Shown here in pieces: positions 44,421-55,300 of a stretch of DNA of 64,000 nt. The translations under genes were made by a program, and so were the position numbers. Source of the DNA: Pleodorina starrii (Eukaryota; Chlorophyta; Chlorophyceae; Chlamydomonadales; Volvocaceae). Under the pieces are notes generated by a model that was not told where the DNA came from, searched no databases, and was given only the letters and a program-made list of their open reading frames with translations. Where the stretch lies: positions 806,001-870,000 of the forward strand of contig BRXU01000002.1 in NCBI GenBank assembly GCA_030267565.1, in the 5' to 3' direction. Positions within the stretch are counted from its first letter, which is position 1; every line of letters starts with the position of its first letter.

Positions 44421-47400
44421 TCACAGCTCATCCCGGGCTGGTTCCGGAGAGGCCGCCGCAGCCGCAGCCGCAGAGGCACCCGGAAGACGTTCCGAGGACA
44501 CCGCCTGCTCCGAAACCACCACCTCCCGCTGCTGCTGCTGCTGCGTTTGCAGCAGCCGGCGGGTCTCCGCCTCGGCGGCGCGCAGCGCCGCCGCCAGATC
44601 CGCTTCGTACGACAAGATCTCCGGCCGGATCTGATCCGCCAGCTCTGCCAGCTGCTTTTGGTACTTGCGCCACCGCCCCACGGAGCTGTTGTACAAGGGC
44701 TTCCGTACCTGTACGACAGCAACACCGGGGGCAGGGCGGCCGGGCCAATGTAGTCAAGCACCTCGTTTAGCCCTTAGCCCCCGGACCCAACACATACGGT
44801 ATACGGCAGACGCGCAGGAAAACCCCCTCCCCTCCCCTCCCCTCCCCTGCCCCCCCCCACCTAACCTGCGCCACACTTGCGGTGGCCACTGTTCGGTTTG
44901 CGGTATGGAAGTGCAGCACCCGGGGGTCCCAGTCCAGTCCGCAGTACGACAGCAGCCGCCGGGCGGACACCTCGGGGGCCGCCACCACCTGTGTGGACGG
45001 TGGGGGGGGGGGAGCGCGGGGGGGTTGAGGAAGTTATACGGCAGTGTGCGCCCCCCGGGGGCGATGTTGTTGCGAATCCCCTTTCTCGTTGTTGCCGCTG
45101 GATCGATCACCCTACCCGGCTCGGTCACGCACGCTCTCGCGCTCTCGCGCTCTCGCGCCACCCACCCACCCACCCACCCACCCACCCACCTCCTCGTAGT
45201 GCAGCGTCAGCAGTCGCCCCGCCGGCAGCTGCTCCCGCCAGTGGTCCGCCAGCGCCGCCGACATGCGGATCTGCTCCCCGATGTGATCCAGCCGCCAGGA
45301 CCAGGACACCCCCGCGTAGCCGAACGGCTGGCTGTAGCACGACAGCGCCACGTCCAGAGGGTGTCGTACAACGTGTACGATGCAGGAGTGCGGCAGCAGC
45401 ATCTCGATGTAGCCGATCTGCAGCCACCGGGGGACGGGGGGGATAATTAAAACGGCCCGGGACGAGGGAACGCAATGCAGTTACCTGGAACCCCTCCCCC
45501 CCGTCCGGGGGACGGGGGGGAGGGATGGAGGGGGGCGAGGGAGGGAGGGAGGGAGGGGGCGGGGAGAGGGGGTTGCTCGGGTCACCCAGCCCAGCCCAGC
45601 CCAGCCCAGCCCAGCCCAGCCCAGCCCAGCCCAGCCCAGCCCAGCCCAGCCCAGCCCAGCCCAGCCCAGGCGGGGCTCAACCTTTTCATCTGTCGCCCCG
45701 ATTACAGCCCCAGCGGTCCCGCTTCAGCCGTAACTCATGTTCGCGCGTACACTCCGACCCGGACCGCCAGCACGCACGACGCAGCCGCCAGCCCTGTCGT
45801 ACTTGCACACCCACCAGCCACAGGTTTCGGAGCATCTTGTCCACGATGCGCAGGGGCCCAGGGCGCTGCGGGTCCCAGCCCGCCGCCACCGCCCGCCGCC
45901 GCATCTCATCAAGATAGCTGCGGGCGGAGGAGGAAGTGGAGGGAAGTTGAGGGAAATTGAGGGGGAGGGATAAGAAAAGAAAGAAAGGACACAGCAGCGA
46001 AGGGACGGAGATGGTGTTAGCGACACGGACCCTGAACCCAGAAGTGATGGGGAGGGAGGGAAGAGAGGGAGGGGTCAGAACCGTAGGCAGATTAGACAAC
46101 AGCGGAGCAAACTGGAGAGGGAGGGAAGGAGGGGGGATGCGGGCAGAGGAAAGCGCGTGGGCCCGTGGGCCACATCTCAGCAGCAGCCAGCAGTTAAATG
46201 GGTGAGTCGACCCGTGGGTCAAATGCGGCCCGCCGCGTCGCGACGCGGCGACCGAGTAGCCGTAATATTTCACATGCACCCCACATCCACCACCACCACC
46301 GCCACCGGCGGTATCCGCCCCCTATCCCCATCGGACGGGGGGTACAGACCGGTGAGTGCATGCAAGCGGTACTCACCGCCGCCACGGCACCCACCCACCG
46401 TCGGCCGAAGGCGTTCAGCGCGTCCGGCTGTGATAAGCCCTGCAGCGGCAGCGGCAGCAGCATCAGGAGAAGGGAAAGGGAGAGGCAAGGAGAGAAATGG
46501 AAGGAGAGAAATGGAAGGAGAGAAATGGAAGGAGAGAAATGGAAGGAGAGAATGGAGGCGGGGAGAGAGAGGGAGAGGGAGGAACTTCCGAGGGGGTTCA
46601 GAGCGGCTGAGGAGGATCGGCGCTGGAAGCGCATGGCGAATGGGGGCAGGGAGTTCGGTTAGCTAGAGAGTAGAGAGAATGAACTCCATTGACACAACAA
46701 CAACCGACAACCGCTCGCATGCCAGAGTGTAGCCCAACCCCAATGCAAGAGGCGGCCAAAAAAAGGCGCGCGCGTGTGTGGGTGGGTGGGTGGGGGGAGT
46801 GGGCGCTACCGCCCCGACCCGTCAGCCTGAGTCACCGGCGCGCTCACACCTGGGTGGTTAGGAGGTCGTTAATTCCGTTGGTGAGCGGGGCCATGGCTGT
46901 GTCCTCCCCCGCGGCCCACACACCGGGGACGCGGGACAACATCTGCGGGGGCGGAGCGGGGTCGTGTGCCGGTCAGCCGATGAAGCGATAATAATGATTT
47001 GATGTTTCTGATAATGGATATTAATAATGGATGATGATATTGGATGATAATGGATGATGATAATAATTATGGTCATGGAGAAGGCGGCACACGGTGGCTC
47101 TCTCTCTCCCTCACCCGCCTCTGCGGGACTGATACTGCCGCTGCTGCTGCACCGTCATGCGACCTCCCGATATCGTTAAGCTCGCGTTCCTTGCGCCATC
47201 CGGGGTTTCTAGTTTTTACCTGGTGGTTTCAACCCCCATCCCACACACACACACACAAACACACACACAAACACACGTACATTACCCTCCCTCCACCTCC
47301 CCTCCCGCCCTCTCCCCCCCCCCTCCCCTTCCCCCACTCCTCACCGTCTCCACCAACGTGCTCCCCGACCTCGGCAGCCCCACCACAAACACCGGCAGCA

Positions 47401-50231
47401 CCACATCCGACAGCCCCACCCCCGCCGCCGCCGCCGCCCGCAGCAGCGGCGCCCGAAACACGCTCGTCAGCGTCCTCAGCTGCCGCCAGTCGCGGGCGGG
47501 GTCGTACTGCTGCTGCGATGCGAGCAGAGCATTGGCCTGGCCAGGGGGGTGGGGGGGGATGGGGAGGGGCAGGGAGGGTAGGGGAGGGCAGTACAAATGA
47601 TACCGCAGCGGTGGGGTTGTAGGAGACCGAGGACCAGCGGAGGAGGGCGGGGGTGGGGGCGGGCGGGAGGACGGAAGAAAAGGGGTGGTGGGCGGAAAGA
47701 GGTAGTGAGAGAGAGAGAGCGTGATGAGCAGAAGCGCCGGCACTAACAGTACGTCTCCAGCCGCTCAGCCCCCACCCACTCCCCTCAGATCTCGCCGCGG
47801 CTCTCCTTTGTCACCCCTCCCCCCGCCACCACCACCACCAACTACCCACCACCACCACCACCAACTACCCACCCACCCACCCGCCCATTCGCTCCAAAAC
47901 CAAACTACACACCCGCTCCAGCACCGCCCACGCCTCCGCAGCCGCCGCCCCCCAGTCGTCCAGCGCCTTCGCCAGAGCGAAGTAGAGCCAGCCCAGCTCC
48001 GAAACCCCGATGCCCGCCAGCCATCCGCCCGCGAAGCGGTCACCGAACGGGTCGCCGCCCGCCGCCGTCGACAGATCCGTCGCCGCCGCCGCCGGCCTCA
48101 CCGCTGCCGCCGCCGCCGTGTGGTTGAAACCGCCAGCGGCAGCGGCAGTGGCAGCGGCCGAAGGAGCGCCGGTGCCGATGGTGCCGTCGTCGTTGTCCGG
48201 GGCGGCAGCCGCCGCCGTCACCAGAGCGGCGGCGGTGGCGGCGGTTGGTGCTGTCAACAGGAGGCGTTGGCGGAGGCCGCTGTCCTCCGCCAGCTGTACG
48301 GCAGATTGTACGAGCGGCAGCAGTTCGTCCGGCAGGCGGGACATGGCGGCGCAGGCCTGTTTGGCGATTTGATGGCGGAAGGGAGGGGTTACGAAGGAAT
48401 ACCGAAATACGCAAAGACACCCGGAGCCCGAAATGTTGGAACCACACCCACCACCAGCAAGTCCCTGATCACATACACACACATACACGGATACACACAC
48501 CGGCAGCAGCAGCGGATAGTTCCTTTCATGCCTTTTTCCATCCGCCTCCGTCTTCCCTTCCTTCCTTCCCTCTCCAGCAGCACCCTCCACACCCCTCCCC
48601 CTCCCTCTCCCTTCCCCGTCTCCGTCCCTTGCGGTATCTTTTTTCTCCTCCCCCACGTTCCCCCTTTCCCCTTCGGTCCCCGCAGCCCCCAAACTGCCGG
48701 AGCGCCACCAACCCACCAATCACACCCCACTCAGCAGCCTAACGCCTTCCCGCCTCCCCCTTCCCCGGCCCCCCGCTCCCCCACCCCTCGCCCTTAGCTG
48801 CGTTTCCTTACCTTTGCGAAGCAGGCCGGGTCCAGACCCACTGCCCGTAAGGCGGCGCCCGCATACACTCCCTCCGCCTCCTCCGTGCGCCCCACCGCCG
48901 CCAGCGCCTTTCCCCGGTTGAATCTGAGCCCACACAGCAGACCCCGCAGGGAGGCGGAGGCGGAGGGGGAGGCGGAGGCGGAGGGGGAAGCACCGCCTGA
49001 CAGCAACAACGGATCGTCCTCCTGCTGGGGTGGGTGGGTGGGTGGGTCGGTCGGGCGGGCGGTCAAGGGGGAGGGAGGAGAGTAAGCCGGCCGGGAGGAA
49101 AGGAAGGTGAAGGAGGGGGAGTGGAAAGAGTAAAGCACCCCCACAGCTCCCCACAGCTCCCCCGGACACAGCTCTCACCTGCCCCACCACCGCATCCAGC
49201 TCCCCGAGCGCCTCGAGGGGCCTCTCCGCCTCCAGCAACAGAGCAGCCAGATTGCCCACCACACTCAACCGCGTCAACAACAAGTCCAGGGAGGGGACCC
49301 CGGCGGCGGCGGCGGAGCCGCCGCTGCCCTTGACGCCGCCGCCATGCGAGCTAGACCGCTGGGACACAGATCCAGATCCAGATCCAGAAGAAGGTTCGTC
49401 TCCGGAACCAGATCTGCTTGATTGTGTGATCAGGTCGTCCAGGTTGGCGATGATGGCCCTGTGGGTACGGGGGGGAGGGGGAGGGAGGTGTCAGCCGGTG
49501 GGGGTTGTCGGGGTATGAGGCTCAACCGTCTTCGCTCTGGCCCTCTTCCCTTCGCTCTAGCCGGCCTTCTGCCCCTCATCCTCTCCCCACCCACCCACCC
49601 ACCCACCCACCCACCGGTAATGCTCTTCCGCTTCGGGCAGTCGGCTGCCCCCGTCAGGTAGCAACTGATTGAGCTGCTGCAGCGCCACCGCAATCTCCAG
49701 CCGCAGCTGCTGCTCCTGTGCTCCAAGCTGCTGGAGCAGTAGCAGCTGCTGTTGCTGCTGTTGCTGCTCGGCTTGTGAAAAAACACCGCCACCTTCGTCA
49801 CGACCACCAACGCTGCCGCTGCCGCCGCCGAAGCCGTTCCCAAGGCCGCTACTGCCAACGGCGGCTTGGCGACTCCTGATTTCGGCGATCGCAGCCCGCG
49901 TTTGCGCCAACTGCTGCCGAAAGGAATCGAGCTGACGTTCTAGAGGGTTTTCTTGCTGCTGCCTCCGGTTTGCGGCTGCAGGGGAGCTGTCCGGCTTGTC
50001 GCGGTTTCGGAAGCTGCGAGCGTTAGCGTCGGATGCGGCAGCCGCAAAGGCCGGCGAAGCGCGCGTTCCTTGTAAAGAAGCGTGTTTTTTTGTGTGCAGA
50101 TGCTGAGGTTGCGCGATGACGCGCAGCAGCGGTAGATGTGGCAGCTGTGGCAGAGGATACAGCAGCACCGATATAATGAGCAGCGTCGTGAAAAGTTCTC
50201 TCGGAAGAATTTTAAACTTGGAGTTGAACAT
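44421..50231 (-). CDS. membrane-anchored TPR-sulfotransferase with C-terminal RDEL
   Basis: Exons (minus): 50231-49615, 49458-49179, 49024-48812, 48356-47913, 47536-47345, 46942-46850, 46439-46399, 45917-45815, 45417-45190, 44988-44866 and 44708-44421, 873 residues, phases consistent. Short exons were fixed by phase: GR|RYLDEM and LWL|IGYIEM. MFNSKFKILPREL starts a hydrophobic segment (about 13-39) that looks like a signal anchor. Gln-rich coiled coil and TPR-like helices follow (RLSVVGNLAALLLEAERPLEALGELDA is one). The sulfotransferase domain has the PAPS 5'-phosphosulfate loop GLPRSGST (571-578), IVDKMLRNLWL and the 3'-phosphate motif VVRHPLDVALSCY (R679, S687). This layout resembles TPR-linked tyrosyl-protein-sulfotransferase-like enzymes of the secretory pathway. 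The last residues are RDEL, a KDEL-type retrieval signal, which fits a lumenal C-terminus. An in-frame ATG lies 132 nt upstream (50363) but precedes no hydrophobic segment, so 50231 is preferred. Confidence 0.88.
45584..45669. repeat. (CCCAG)n microsatellite, about 17 copies
   Basis: An uninterrupted 5-bp array in the sulfotransferase intron 45418-45814. Confidence 0.95.
45988..46018 (+). repeat. dispersed intronic repeat, copy 5
   Basis: ACAGCAGCGAAGGGACGGAG followed by ATGGTG, in a sulfotransferase intron. Confidence 0.55.
46488..46555. repeat. 14-bp purine minisatellite
   Basis: About 4.5 copies of GGAGAGAAATGGAA in the sulfotransferase intron 46440-46849. Confidence 0.9.
46985..47075. 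repeat. GAT/AAT-rich low-complexity tract in intron
   Basis: Irregular GATAATGGATGATGAT-type repeats in the sulfotransferase intron 46943-47344. Confidence 0.7.
48616..48645 (-). repeat. dispersed intronic repeat, copy 6
   Basis: The minus strand reads AAGATACCGCAAGGGACGGA then GACGGGG, in a sulfotransferase intron. Confidence 0.65.
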
Positions 50232-50568
50232 GACGTGGGTTGAAACCGAAGCCAGAGGAACGAAGAAGTGAAAAAGACGGATTTCCGGTGATTCCCTTCC
50301 CGGGTACCGCGGCTTTACGCACGATTTGGAAATGCATTTAGTTATAGCCAAATTACATGACACATTACGTTACCTCACGTGGCAGGCCCAAACGGATCCC
50401 AAATTCCCAAATCCCAATTTACATGGGCTGTTCTGGAGACGTTATGTCTGTTGGCGCCAGGTCCGTACACACTATGTTTTGAGGCGATAACGTCAAAGCG
50501 CCCATGTCATATCACTCCAGCACGATGTTAAACCCTTAGGACGAAGCCTGCGAGCGTCGTTGCCCATA

Positions 50569-50766
50569 ATGGAACCCGACGCGCTGAGGCAGGTCGGCCT
50601 CAGCGCGCGAGAGCTCGTTCTCAGAGTACGCCAAGCCCCCGATGGCGGTCTCATCGCGCTCATTGTTTGCATATTGATTGTACTAAATTTGTGTGGCGTC
50701 GGCAAGCGGCTGCGACCGCGGCCGGCCCTGCGCGGCGTCGGCATGGCTCTCGGATGCTCGGCCTGA
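50569..50766 (+). CDS. small ORF with one predicted membrane segment (doubtful)
   Basis: 65 codons beginning MEPDALRQVGLSARELVL. A 20-residue hydrophobic stretch (LIALIVCILIVLNLCG) follows, then an Arg-rich tail. It could be a small membrane protein or the first exon of a longer gene. It is divergent from the sulfotransferase gene, 340 bp away. No family recognised. Confidence 0.3.
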   Translation: MEPDALRQVGLSARELVLRVRQAPDGGLIALIVCILIVLNLCGVGKRLRPRPALRGVGMALGCSA

Positions 50767-51039
50767 CCGACCACTGTGTCTTGTCGAGAAGCAGCAGCGC
50801 CTTGTCAAGATACATGCTGACTTTATCCAGAACTAGCCGGCAGAGGAACTCATTCGGGAGTGCCGACCGTGGTGAGGGACCGGTGCGCTTGCAGGTCGTA
50901 CTATTTCGGAAAATAGTACGGCACGCATGCTCCAGCGCTGTTCCCGCGCACTTAAAAGGTATTCACATAACTGCTTGGCCTTGTATCGGTTCGTTATATG
51001 TGCCCCAGCAGCTTTGGTCACTTAGGCAGCTATTCATAA

Positions 51040-51330
51040 ATGGACACCACGCAATTCTCTGAGCAAGTACGCGTAGCACGGGATTGCATTGAACAAGCTG
51101 CGGGCATCAAGGCCGTGCGTGATATAGCACTCTTCGAGCTCGCGCGCTATGTTGCAGAATTGAAAGTCAATTCGGTGATAGTGTTGAGTGATGGCCGCCA
51201 GGCCAAGGCCCCAGCGAATGCTTCCCCGAACGCGATACTCAGCATGACACGTGGGAGCCTTGATTCCGGACACATGCCTGGCTTGAGCATAGTGCATAGG
51301 AGCAGTGCTGGAGGCGTTGAGACAACATAA
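51040..51330 (+). CDS. small hypothetical protein or first exon (doubtful)
   Basis: 96 codons. The first 42 residues (MDTTQFSEQVRVARDCIEQA, AGIKAVRDIALFELARYVAE) look like real amphipathic helices, while the rest is unremarkable and may be intron. No downstream exon was found. The start context (aaATGG) is good. Confidence 0.3.
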   Translation: MDTTQFSEQVRVARDCIEQAAGIKAVRDIALFELARYVAELKVNSVIVLSDGRQAKAPANASPNAILSMTRGSLDSGHMPGLSIVHRSSAGGVETT

Positions 51331-52380
51331 GCCCAGTTCCAATTTTCCGTCCAGATGCCTGTCTCAAAGAGGTAGCACGTAGCAGGTTGGTAGCTAGCAA
51401 ATTCGTCCTAGCCCGCCCCGCCCTCCACAGCGCTAGTGACCAGCGCCCTGCCGACCGCCACGCTTTAGGACGCTCCTACATGGTCGCCAAGGCCTAGCAT
51501 GATCAACGCCTTCCGTCATCTTCACCCCACACGCCGCTCCTGCGCCTTCGCCGCCACCCCCTCACCCCCCATCTGGCCCTCCCACATCGATCGTGTCTCC
51601 ATCTCGGCCTGTCTCGCCTCCTCCACCCGCGCCCAGCCCTGCTCGGTGCTAACACGGCTTCCTGCTACGGAGGGCTACGGAGGCAGGCTCGCAATTTCAT
51701 CGCAGAAACGCTTTGGCGGCTGTGGACCTTTTGCCCCAAGAGCTTCACATTGCGCCCAATCAGCCGCCATATCAACGGCACCACAACTCACAATCTACCC
51801 TCCGAAACAGAACTCACGAAAGCATCCTTTGGCTGGTTTTATTTATATATTTGTCTGTTTGTTTGTTTATTAGCGGTCATCAGCAGCCAATGGGCAAGTC
51901 TGCATGCTTCGTTTCCATCGCGCCCCCGCCGCTGCCGCCGCCGCCGCCATCGCATCGCCCGCTACTGGAGACCCGTCCGAAAGGAACCAAGGCCCCGTGT
52001 GGACGAAGCACATGCCGTACATGGCATACATGCCGCACGTGCTGTACGTGCCGTACATCCGCATCTCCTAATGCATGAGAGTGCCTGTTGGAGGCATCAA
52101 CGTCCCCCCCTGCCGCAGCGGCAGAGCAGCCCTGCAGGGCCCTGCTGCGGTCCTCCCACGCCTGCTGCTGCCCCCCCTTCTTCCCTGCGGTACCGTATCA
52201 TGCTTATTACTGCCTGCCACGCCTTCCCGCTCAGCCTGTAAACCTGCGTGGCCTGCACACTTGCAGTCCATCTGCGATAGCTACGTAGCGGCAGCGAAAC
52301 GACGGCGCCCCTCAGACCCTGCCCCAGCAGACCTCTCAAACTGGCCGCCGGTAGCAGCAGGAGCATCGTAACCGTTACCG

Positions 52381-55300
52381 TTACGAGTAACGATGGCCGT
52401 ATCCGGAACCGTAATAAGCGCCGCCGCCGCTGGCGGCCGCCGCCGCCGGCGGCGCTGTCTGCTGCTGCGCCAGCGGCGGCATCGTCGCAGCAACGGCCGC
52501 AGCGGCCACCACCTCGGGCGGCACCGGCGTCTGCTGCTGCGTCCGCGCCGGCGCCGGTGGGGGCGGTGCTTGGGCACGGTCTCGGATGTACTGCATGTTG
52601 GTTGTCATGATCGTTGACGGTTGGCGGGAGGGCGGGCCAACCGAAGCCGTGCCGGCGCCGGGTTGGGGTTGCGGCAGCGGCGGCGTGCCGGGTGGCGGCA
52701 GGGCGTCCCGAGCGTCCCGCTGGGGCGACATGGAGCGCTGCAAGAAGGCCGGATGGTGGGTGCAACCTCGATAAGGAGGGGCTTAGGGTCACTGAGGAGT
52801 GCGATGCGCCTGGCGTGCGTCAGTGCAGGCTCCGAGCACGATTGTTACATAAACCACTGCCTGCAATCGCACTGCTTGATAATGTGTGATACCATAATCC
52901 ATTTCTTATGATAATGGAAATAAGTGTCAGCCTGCCGTAAATTAAACGGTGGCATCCCGTGAATGGAGATGCACGTCTGCTCAAGTACAGGATCGCAACT
53001 GACATCTAACGCACAAAAGTAAATGTTGCCGCATGCCAGCTGTCAGCGTGCGCGCGTTCCGCCAACCAGGTTTGGAGGAAACGTATCGAGGCCGGCTTAC
53101 CCGCACAAACTCGTCCTCCCGTATCAGCGGCAGAACGCTGTACACGGGTACGACAGGCGTGTCCCGATTGTACCGGGGCGAGCCGCCGCCGCCGCCGCCG
53201 CCTCCGCCCGCGGACGACCGCCCGCCGCCGGGGACGCTGCTCCGGGCGACCGCCGCCGGCGAGCTCGCCCCGCCACCCCTACCCGCCGCCGCGGCGGCCG
53301 CCTCCCACTCAGCCGCCCCGGGGGGATAGTGGCGGGCGCCCTGCACGCGGAAGTCGTACGCAGGTGTAAAAGGTACGACAGGTTGGATGGACTATTCTTT
53401 TGTCCTGTAATTTCTTCCCGATTTTTTCCGTTTTGGACCGATACATGAGGGCATGAGTGCTTCCGTCGACCGACAGTATCGTACACATGTACAGCACCAA
53501 GCAAGCGCTTACTAATCAGATGCACGCACACATACACACGCACCGGATACGACGTGGGCGGCAGTGACTCGCGGAGAAGGGGCGCTGTGGTCTGCATTGG
53601 GACGAGCGGCGTGTCGCGGTCGTACCGGAAGGCCGAGCGATCCGGTACGGCCATGTGGTACAGCGGGTCAGGCGGGCCCTGTGACGCGCCCATGATCATG
53701 TCCTGCGGTCACATGCAGGTACATTTGTACGGCAGCCGGTGTGGGAGGGACGGTTGAGGCTCGATCTCGCCCTTGGTTATTCGGGTGAACAGGTACCGGA
53801 TTCGAGGGAAGGACGGGATCGTGTGTGAGGGTGAGCCAGACCGCAGCTGAGCCCCCGAATACGCCTACTTGGGTTCCCTGCCCTCGTCGCTTCAGGGACG
53901 TGTCCCAGGCCTGAACAACCCATGCATGCTCACCGACCCACCGACCCATCTACACACACACCCCACACACCCCACACATACACACAAACACGCTTGCACC
54001 CACCATCTTGAGCCCCATCAGGTCATTGTACTGCATGCCCGGTACGGCAACCTGGGGCACCATGACCTGCTCCGGGATGGCCGCCCGCAGATCCTCCCAC
54101 GTCTCGACCGCCGTGTCGGGCCCGTCCATCAGCGCCACCCCGCCCGGGCCGCCCTGCGCATTGCAAACCAGACGGGATCACCACCACCACCAGTAGCAGC
54201 AACAGCAACAACAACAACAGCTACAACAACCAGGAGCTGTCTGGAGCTCGTTGAATATATTTAACACAAACACAACAGGAGGAACCGGCGACGAACCGCG
54301 CGCCAGCGAGCGGCAAGGCGGCGGGGTAGCAACATAGCAGCAGCAGCAGCCGTATGAGGTGAAAGCTACCACGTAGAGAGCCTAGCCTGGGATTTAAAGG
54401 GGTCGGTCATTTAGCGGGCCCGTCCACGCAGCCACACGTGACACCCACCGGCGGCAGGCGCTGCCACTCCTGGTCCGCGTAGGCCCTGCGGTACCAGGCC
54501 GCCACGTAGGGGTTCTCCCGCGCCGCCGGGGCGCCCCCCGCCGATTGTACAGCCAGCGCCGTCCGCAGCTTTGCCACCGTAGCCGCCAGCCGCAGGTTGT
54601 CCTGACGGGAAGCCTCCAGGTCAGCCCGCACGCCGCTGAGCTCCGAAACCCGGGCGTTGGTCTCCTTCAGGCCCTGCGCGTCGTTACGCACACGCACGCA
54701 CGCATGCATGCACGTATACTCCTCCGTAAAAAGTAGGTTCTTTACTTTTCTTGCCGCGCTACCCCACCCTACCCTGCCCTACCCTACCCCGCCCTATCCC
54801 TGCACGTGTGCGTACCTGGATGCTCAGCTGCGCCTGCTCCAGCTCCCCCACCGCCTCCAGCAGCGCTGCCTGCAGCTCCCGACAGCGCCTCACCAGCGCC
54901 GCAATGACCTGCGCGCTGCTGCCCGGGTAGCTGCCAGACAGCAGCTGCTTCACGTCCGCCAGCAGCGGGTCGCCGGAGCGGTCGACGGGGTGCGGCTGGC
55001 CCGCGTCTAGAGGCGGTTAGAGGCGGTCGGGCGGGACCCGGGGGGCCGGGGAGAGGGCGAGCAGGGGGCACGCGTGTGAATGGACGGGTGAATGGGTGGA
55101 CTGATGGGCGGGTGGATGGATGGTGGGTGTATCAGGGCTTGAGACACACAGTGTGTCGCGCTAATCGGTATCGTTCAGTCCCAAAGCAGGTCCCCTGTCG
55201 CAGTACGGCATCGCACAGCGCTTCCACAAGCTTTCCGCAAATACCACAAAAACCCTTACGAGTGCGAGCGGTACGAGCGGTACGAGCGGTAGTACGGCAT

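Larger units (their letters stand above)
50232..52380. other. region between sulfotransferase and IQ-motif genes
   Basis: It holds the sulfotransferase promoter (right of 50231), two small plus-strand ORFs (50569-50766 and 51040-51330, listed separately), a perfect hairpin at 50898-50919 (GTACTATTT ... AAATAGTAC) and the 3' region of the minus-strand IQ gene. TTACA on plus at 50419 is the only poly(A)-like site noticed and is far from 52381. Confidence 0.45.

Noticed and set aside
47721..48797. 358-codon plus-strand open frame
   Set aside because: It lies opposite sulfotransferase exons 3 and 4 and consists of Pro/Arg-rich antisense translation.
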